NCBI GenBank assembly: GCA_028583605.1
Contig: CM053329.1
Location: forward strand, 12,386,501-12,450,500
From: Dastarcus helophoroides
Taxonomy: Eukaryota > Arthropoda > Insecta > Coleoptera > Bothrideridae
DNA: 64,000 nucleotides
Direction: 5' to 3'
Shown here: in pieces, positions 57,918-64,000 of the stretch
Layout of the letters: every line of letters begins with the position of its first letter
How positions within the stretch are numbered: the stretch's first letter is position 1
Translations under genes and position numbers: made by a program
Notes under the pieces: model-generated
Told to the model about the DNA's origin: nothing
What the model saw: the letters and a program-made list of their open reading frames with translations, nothing else
Database searches by the model: none

Positions 57918-58035
57918 TATCCTTGTTTAAGAAGGCGGTTCATCGCCATCTATCCTTGTTTCCGCATCCTACTCCCAGTACTTTGAAAGCATAATGGGGT
58001 TACCCTTTGCGAGTGGATTAAACTTAAAAAAAAAT
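57918..58035 (+). repeat. Jockey-like LINE 3' tail fragment
   Basis: About 110 bases (GTATCCTTGTTTAAGAAGG, then CACTTTGAAAGCATAATGGGG-type end, then GAGTGGATTAAACTTAAAAA) match the 3' ends at 23345-23440, 40868-40970 and 60245-60355, with an A-rich tail. It is an extreme 5'-truncation. Confidence 0.85.
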
Positions 58036-58209
58036 TCAAAGAAGGTGACATATTTTAAAAAAGGTGAAAATTTTGAAAAATTCCTTGAAAAAAAAATGAA
58101 AATATTTAATAAAGCCGGGGTTTTCAAAAAGGTCAAAACTTTGATAAAAACCAATACTTTAAAAAAATACTATTTTGAAAAAAGATCAAATCTGTCAAAT
58201 CCTTCTCCT

Positions 58210-58480
58210 ATATTCCTAAGGTTGGCACTTCGATGTCCCCAAGTTGTTCTCAGACAACGCACAAAATTTTCCACCTTTACTCGATGACAATAACAATATT
58301 GCGACTACTTCCAAGGAAAAGGCTGAGCTGCTAGCCTTCACGTTTGCTGGAATTTCCAACCTTGATTCTCGAAATGCATAACCTCCTATTCTTCCTAAGC
58401 TTGGCACTTCGATGCCTGAAGTTGTTTTTAGACAACACACAATCAGGAAGATTCTCCTCGAGCCCGACACATCGAAGGCT
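58210..58480 (+). repeat. Short direct duplication in the LINE, 181-bp offset
   Basis: CCTAAGGTTGGCACTTCGATG (58216) recurs as CCTAAGCTTGGCACTTCGATG at about 58396, each followed by AAGTTGTT and AGACAAC. Confidence 0.8.
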
Positions 58481-58764
58481 TCTGGTCTTGATGGTATCCC
58501 TGCTATTGTTTTCAAGAAGTGCGCTCCAACGTTGACTCCTGTGGTAGGAAATTTGTTTACACTCTCTTTTAACTAAGGTCTATTCCCCAACATCTGAAAA
58601 TCTGCTAGGGGGCAGCCCATTTCCAAAAAGGAAAAAGGGAATCTGGCTAACAACTATCGCCATAATATTTGTTGCTCTTTATATCTAAAGTGATGAAAAG
58701 GGTTACCAACATCTAGATTGTTAAATATCTGGAAGAGAAGAGAGTCATTCGGACAGGCAATACG

Positions 58765-59272
58765 GTTTCAAACAACAACGCTCAACTGGTGATCTACTGG
58801 CACATGTTACTCATACCCGTAACTCAACTATGGAAAAACATAATAAAGCTAGGATTTTGGCATTGGATATCTCAAAGGTCTTCGACAGAGTCTGGCATCG
58901 ATCTCTCCTCACCAAATTAACATCCCATGGTCTTCTTCCTGGACTCTGTCATTTGATATTCAGTTTTTCTTGCTGACAGACCTCTTCGGGTCACCTGAGA
59001 GATTTGCGTTTAATGCAGAACAATGCAGATACAACGTTTCACTGGCGATCCACGGGCATATATTACTCATATCTGTAACTCAGATATGGAAAAACATGGT
59101 GAGGCTAGGATTGTGCCATTGGATATCTCAAAGGCTTTCGACAGAGTCTGGCACCGATCTCTTCTCGCCAAATTTACATCCCATGGTCTTCTTCCTGAAC
59201 TCTGTCATTTGATATTCAGTTTTTTTGCTGACAGATCTCTTCAAGTCACCCGAGAGATTTGCGATTAATGCA
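58765..59272 (+). repeat. Direct duplication inside the LINE RT, about 254-bp offset
   Basis: The block from ACTGGTGATCTACTGGC (about 58786) to GCGTTTAATGCAGAA (about 59006) repeats from ACTGGCGATCCACGGGC (about 59040) to GCGATTAATGCAGAA (about 59258). The copies differ at about one base in ten, so the duplication is old. The duplicated stretch lies next to, but is not the same as, the one in the 42 kb copy. Confidence 0.85.
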
Positions 59273-60365
59273 GAAATGTCTCAGGGGTATGTTTTGTCTC
59301 CTACTTTATTTCTGTGACACATAAACGATCTCTTAGTTTTTACTTCTAATCCGATATACAGTTACGCAGATGATAGTAGCCTGGTGTTATCTTTTTTCTT
59401 CGACAAATCATTTGTCGCTGCTTCAGATCGACTAAGGGAACAGCAGATTCAAATGATTATTCGGGAACTCGAAAGCATTCTGGAATAGAATAAGAAAAAT
59501 TTAGTTGACTTCAACGTCTCAAAAATTCAGGCTACAATTTTTTCTAAGAAAACATCAAGAGATAATGCAACAAACATACTTATGGACGGTAAAATCCTCC
59601 CAAAGAAATTTAATCTGTACATCCGAGGAGAAAATGCGAGCACTAACTTCTCTTGGAACGATAATGTAAGCTTCATTGCCAAATTCGCCTCTTAGAAGCT
59701 AGGCTTTCTTTTTAGAGCTAAAAAGTACTTCACATCTCATCAGCTTCTCACAGTATACAAAGTTCAAGTTAGGCCAATACTAGAATACTGTTCCCATGTT
59801 TGGAGTTCAGCCCCAAAGCCCACTTTAACTCTTTTGGATTCAATTCAGAGAAAAGCGATTCGCCTAACTGCTAAGAAGAGTTTCCTCTTAGCATTTAATT
59901 GAGTCATTTTCTAACTAGCTACAATTTCAATTAATACGTTTGCTCTTATAAAATTTAAATGGTTTCTAGAACACTAGAAAGAACTAGAACACTAAAGCAC
60001 AAGCGGATGGTTGGTGATTTATCTATTTTCTACAAGTACATTCATGGAAGATACTTACAGGAACTAATAGGATTGATCCCTTCAAGAACAAGATTTTTGA
60101 GGCATACAAGACAGTCGGAGACAGCAAATTCCTGTGCGGTCCAGTTCGACACAGCGAGGATTTCTGTCTACAGAGATTCGTTTTTTTGTAGTACTTCCAA
60201 GCTATGGAACTTGTTACCAAAAGAAATTTTCTTTAAGGATTAGAATTTATCCTTGTTTAAGAAGCGGTCCATCGCCATGTATCCTTGTTTGCGCATTCTA
60301 CTCTCGTTGCTTTTAAGGCATAATAGGGTTATCCTTTGGGAGTAGATTGAACATAAGAAAACACT

Positions 60366-62150
60366 TACATTTTTTAACTTAAAACTTAAAGCTAACTTAA
60401 CTTAGTTCTTTTATAGTATTGTAAACCTAATGGTTTGTTTGTTTGAATTCGAATTCGTTTTCTGCCATTTCGACTTTGACAACAAAAATTATTTTAAAAT
60501 TTGAAATTCTCATTTTTTGTTAAATTTTGGCTTTTTTATATAAAATTTTGACTTAGCATTCAAAATCTTTCATTTCTCTCGAAGTTTTAAAGATTCAGCT
60601 TAAATTAATTTAACAAATGAGAAATTTTTTTGGTTCAAATTTAATCGTATTTTTTTTCCCAAAATCGAGTTAGATTATTTTTCTTATTGAATCTTACAAT
60701 AACTACTTTTTCCATATATTTGATGCTCTTTGGCAACCAATTTTTGGCAGACAAATGTTGAGTCATAATTTTTGGTCAAAACTTTCTTTTGATATTTAAA
60801 ATTTAAGGTTAAATGTATGAAAAAAAAATCAATTTTGATTTGTCTATTGAAAGTACTGTGGTGATTTTTGAAATGTTGATCTTTTTCTCAGAAATTTCCA
60901 ACATCTCTTTCTTAAAATTAAACCAAATACGTATAAAGTACCAATTTTTCAGTCAATATAAACATTTTGAGATTAAATTAAAACTCTAGAGACTGAAAAT
61001 TCTGGAATTAGACCTTAAATATCAATATTATATTGGAGCTTCTTATAAAAATAATAACTAGCTTTCAAAACAAGGTGTATATTTGGGGATTGATATATCG
61101 ACTTCTCTAAAAAAAATCGAAAAGGAAACAATTCTGGATTTAACAGCAAATTTTTTTAAAAATTCCGAGCTAGACATTTTGAGGAAAATTTTAAATTCTA
61201 AATAGACAAAGAAACGGCGTGTATAAAAATGAATTCTCTCTAAATCTTTAAAATTTCCGGAAAAAGTCATTTTTCAATAAATTTTACTCTAAAATTTGAA
61301 ACCGAAGTAGCAGAAAAAATATTAAAAATACTTTGGTGTTCAAACCTAGAGAAAAAAAAAATAATTTTGACCAAAAAGAATCAAAATTTACAGAAAAGCT
61401 TGTACACGTTGAATCTGAAATATATCTCAAGAAACGAATTGAAATTTTGAGTTTATCTTAACAAGTCAATTTATAAAAAAAAATATTAGGTGTAAACTTG
61501 GAAATTTTGTTTGAAAATATAAAATTTAAAATTAAAGATAATATTCTTGAGGAAAAAAATTTGGTAAAAACAAAAGTGTACAACATGCGGTACAATTGCA
61601 AATAAATTCGGTATATTCAGAAGAAATAAAATACTCTAGTTACGTAAGTAGAACTTTCACAATTTTTTTTGTTACTTTGAGAGAAAAGTATAGATCAAAA
61701 TTTCGTAAGAATTTCGAGTTTACATCAAAAATGAGAAAAGCAAAAAACTATGAATGAAAAAATCGACACTTTAAAGGATAGGTGAAAATTTCTAAAAAAA
61801 AACATCAAAATTTTAAAAATAACTTGTAATAGTGGAAAATTTTTAAATTTATACTTACACTTTTGAAAAAATAAAGCATTTTAAGATTGTATCCTAAAAT
61901 TAAAAAATAAAATATAGCAAGCTTAAAGTCGAAGTTTTGAGCCAAACTTACTTCACTTCGTTAAAAATAAAGAGATTAAGAAGTTCTACGTTTCGATTTT
62001 AAAGTAGTCATTTCGGGAAAGATAAAGTGAATATCTCAAAAATGCTGCTGACATTAAGAGGCTAAAGTCAAAAATTTTGGGAATAAATTTTCACATGTAA
62101 CAAAAAACCTCCAGTTAACTATTTGTTATTTGCTAAGGTGTGGAACCCAA
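60366..62150. repeat. Low-complexity filler
   Basis: Mixed A-rich and T-rich filler (AAATTTCGA, TTTTGA, GAAAAA words) without recognisable elements or genes. Confidence 0.6.
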
Positions 62151-63150
62151 GAAAATAATTTATAATTTTAAGTTTAATACCAAGAAATTTGAACAAGAGC
62201 CCTAAAGCCTTAAGGAAACTCATTCTAGTTAAAGAAATTTTCATATGTCAAGGCGCTTAAGTCGTAAATCTATCATGCTGTCATTTTCCTTACAGCTAAT
62301 TTTGTTGTGCTGTATTTTTTATGTCAAACTCTTTTAAATCCGAAAAAGGTAAATGAGTAAAACTTTTTATTGTTTTATGTGCTCTAAACGACTCCAGTTG
62401 CATTATTTAGTCTACATCTGAACAGCCACAAATTTAGTCCAAAATATTCTCGGCGTGTATACATATCTCTTATTTTTTAAGAGTAAGTGTAACTCTGAAC
62501 TTTGTAATAAGATTATCAACTGACAATCGCAATGTACGTCAGAGTTTTGTGATATTACTCGAACCGTAACGTCCAAGACCTTTACAATTTAATCCACTTG
62601 TTTACGCCGATTTCTTTAAAACGGCTCACTACAGTAATAGAACCAACCAACACTTCCTTTCCTAATCTTTAGCACGCTTATTAAGTAACATTTTTAAAAG
62701 ATAAAATGAAAAACTTCATGATTGTAAATAACAACAATACTTGACGAGATTCAATGTTAAACAAACAGCTTATCAAAATAATTTGGAGATTTCAATTATA
62801 TTGGAAATCGTCTATTTAAGGAATGCGGAAGTTAATCAAAACATGACAAATTTCAACGAATTTCTAAAAAAAACTTTAAGCCTTAGCGTCAGAGTCGTGA
62901 GGGTACAATTAGAGCTGTTTACTCTGGCGTTCATCGCTTTATTAATTGGAAATTGTTATTGCTAAAATTACCTTTAGGTCAGAAGGGTAAAGTCCTCTCT
63001 AATCTAAATCAATACAAACAACTTAACAAATATAACTCGTACTTTGGTAAACCAAGTTTCAAATTTCCCAACCCAGTTATTAATAGTTATACACAACTTT
63101 TTCTAAGCTGCTTGAACTTTAAGTTTCAAAACAACTGTTTTTATTTTCAG
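62151..63150 (+). other. 3' part of P5CS intron 1
   Basis: AT-rich with little repeat content. The open frame that appears to extend the P5CS exon upstream from 62953 is intronic: the acceptor TTTTATTTTCAG ends at 63150 and conserved sequence begins only afterwards. Confidence 0.6.
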
Positions 63151-63318
63151 CCCAACTGTGAAAAACGTGTCCTACAGGAAAAGAAACAAAGCACCTTTAC
63201 TGATAGAAGTCAACTGAAGTACGCCAGAAGACTAGTGGTTAAATTGGGAAGCGCTGTGATAACCAGAGAGGATGAACACGGCTTAGCTTTAGGTAGATTA
63301 GCCTCCATTGTAGAACAG
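63151..63318 (+). CDS. P5CS: P5CS exon 2: start of the glutamate 5-kinase domain
   Basis: A 168-bp, 56-codon exon between acceptor TTTTCAG (63150) and donor CAG|GTAAAT (63319), phase 0 at both ends. It begins [10 protein letters not shown] and contains [20 protein letters not shown] and [12 protein letters not shown], a very strongly conserved stretch at the start of the glutamate-5-kinase domain of animal P5[10 protein letters not shown] is part of the ATP/phosphate-binding region. P5CS is a bifunctional mitochondrial enzyme that phosphorylates glutamate and reduces it to glutamate semialdehyde for proline, ornithine and arginine synthesis. The remaining exons lie beyond the window. The upstream leader exon is probably 32308-32463. 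Confidence 0.93.
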
Positions 63319-64000
63319 GTAAATATTTCCTCTCGTTTATTCAACACTTTCCCCAACTGACATTAAATAAGCTTAAAGAATGTAATTTATTCACAATGCA
63401 ACAGTACAATTAGGTCAAAATACAATCAGATCCCGGTCTTATGTAAAACTACAAAGCTTACCCACAACTGGAGAACTTGAGCGGAGTTAATCCCGAAATC
63501 TTCAAGACTCGAAATAAGTTTCTATTCTTGGGGAAAACTTTTCATACCCACTTAATTCTTCTTCATTAAAACCAAGCACTTAAATAATCAATTAGAGAGG
63601 GATGTGGAACGCAAACAGTAGTCGAGAAATACTCCAGAAGTTTCGCCAAAGATTTCGATAAGACTTTAAAACGTCATCTGCGGTTTACTGACACACAATA
63701 GTTATACTCGACATTAACTCGTACGTGGCAAATGCATCCGAGCCGGCAATGAAAATTAGCGACTGGGAACATAATCCGGGAGACTCGTTGGCAATTTCTC
63801 AAAAGGATTTCACGAATTGAAATTCCTCGAGAAATATAAAACTTAGACGTAAAATCTAAAAAAAGTCTGCTGAAGTAAAAAAAATGCATAAAGGATTACA
63901 AACGTAATACTCTCGTACTTTGAAAGCGAAAAATGCTCGAGAAGTTAATCGATTGCTTTCAGTGCCATTTCATGTGTATGCTTTAAAAGGTTTTGTCCGT
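63319..64000 (+). other. Start of P5CS intron 2
   Basis: No further P5CS exon is recognised before the window ends. The sequence is non-repetitive. Confidence 0.6.

Larger units (their letters stand above)
58205..60365 (+). pseudogene. Jockey-like LINE, 5'-truncated ORF2 with internal duplications
   Basis: Starts in the segment just before RT. Frame-broken reading: DTSKASGLDGIPAIVFKKC (about 58465-58525), QPISKKEKGNLANNYRH (about 58612), YGFKQQRSTGDLLAHVTHTR (about 58760), ILALDISKVFDRVWHRSLL (about 58855), then a near-repeat of this block, then LFLXHINDLLVFTSNPIYSYADDSSLVLS (about 59310-59395, YADD catalytic site; X marks a stop). The C-terminus follows: VRPILEYCSHVWSSAPKP (59770), RRMVGDLSIFYKYIHGRYLQ (60003) and STSKLWNLLPKEIF. 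Same family as 40868-44870, about 2.2 kb, many stops, inactive. Confidence 0.85.
32464..63150 (+). other. P5CS intron 1, about 30.7 kb, TE-filled
   Basis: Runs from GT at 32464 to TTTTATTTTCAG at 63139-63150 if the two exons belong to one gene. It holds two hammerhead-repeat arrays, three Jockey-like LINE copies, two nested hAT elements, an RNase H LINE relic and low-complexity filler. No further exon of P5CS or of any other host gene was recognised inside. Confidence 0.6.

Noticed and set aside
62953..63150. Upstream extension of the P5CS exon as one 135-aa open frame starting at 62953
   Set aside because: A clear acceptor ends at 63150 and similarity to P5CS starts after it. The upstream part is low-complexity intron and ends the open frame only by chance.
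1..64000. CRISPR arrays, bacterial operons, tRNA or rRNA genes
   Set aside because: The sequence is eukaryotic. No array of regular short direct repeats with unique spacers, no cloverleaf with A and B boxes, and no rRNA-like segment was recognised by eye; tRNAscan-SE or Infernal would be decisive.

Overview
The window is eukaryotic, AT-rich and dominated by transposable elements. It most likely comes from an insect; the element families suggest this, and a beetle is only a guess. The single host gene I recognise is the one for delta-1-pyrroline-5-carboxylate synthase (P5CS, ALDH18A1-like), on the + strand. A probable first coding exon (32308-32463) encodes a 52-residue mitochondrial-targeting-like leader. 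The second exon (63151-63318) encodes the start of the glutamate-5-kinase domain. Both junctions are phase 0, so intron 1 would be about 30.7 kb and filled with nested mobile elements.

Layout. 1-4410: a dispersed repeat carrying a (CTGT)n array, split by a 5'-truncated LINE (1016-3975), itself split by a 2.15-kb hAT-type element (1508-3660, 8-bp TSD). 5640-6705: relic of an RNase H-bearing LINE. 8368-10925: decayed Ty3/gypsy gag-pol on the minus strand with a 307-bp MITE inside its gag, abutting the endonuclease half of another LINE (10926-12230). 14640-18500: low-complexity filler enclosing a 1.37-kb long-inverted-repeat element. 18530-22512: non-autonomous hAT containing a 480-bp retro-inserted element with a textbook hammerhead ribozyme. 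22868-23445: Jockey-like LINE 3' end. 23517-28595: full-length hAT with an intact 613-aa transposase, carrying a nested MITE and a Merlin-like transposon whose transposase gene is broken by a near-perfect palindrome. 29249-29608: solo LTR. 29711-31313: decayed member of an arthropod multicopy protein family. 32308-63150: P5CS intron 1, holding tandem hammerhead-like repeats (35.7-40.1 kb and 54.4-56.8 kb), Jockey-like LINE copies (40868-44870 and 57918-60365), nested hAT elements (47319-51385) and another RNase H LINE relic (51945-53190).

The most notable content is two unrelated repeat families that can each fold as a minimal type I hammerhead ribozyme. One fits the consensus exactly (20985-21044). 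The other has more than 20 copies, often in inverted pairs or in tandem with periods of about 57, 485 and 640 bp, and shows a compensatory change in helix II. Where ends could be read, both families are flanked by 12-14 bp duplications, as expected of target-primed retrotransposition. This fits Penelope-like or retrozyme-like parasites, but no reverse transcriptase for them is in the window.

Limits: everything was read by eye. Boundaries marked by TSDs are firm; others are approximate. Low-complexity filler (alternating AAAATTT and TTTTT tracts with TCGA) makes up much of the window and has no coding capacity that I can support.
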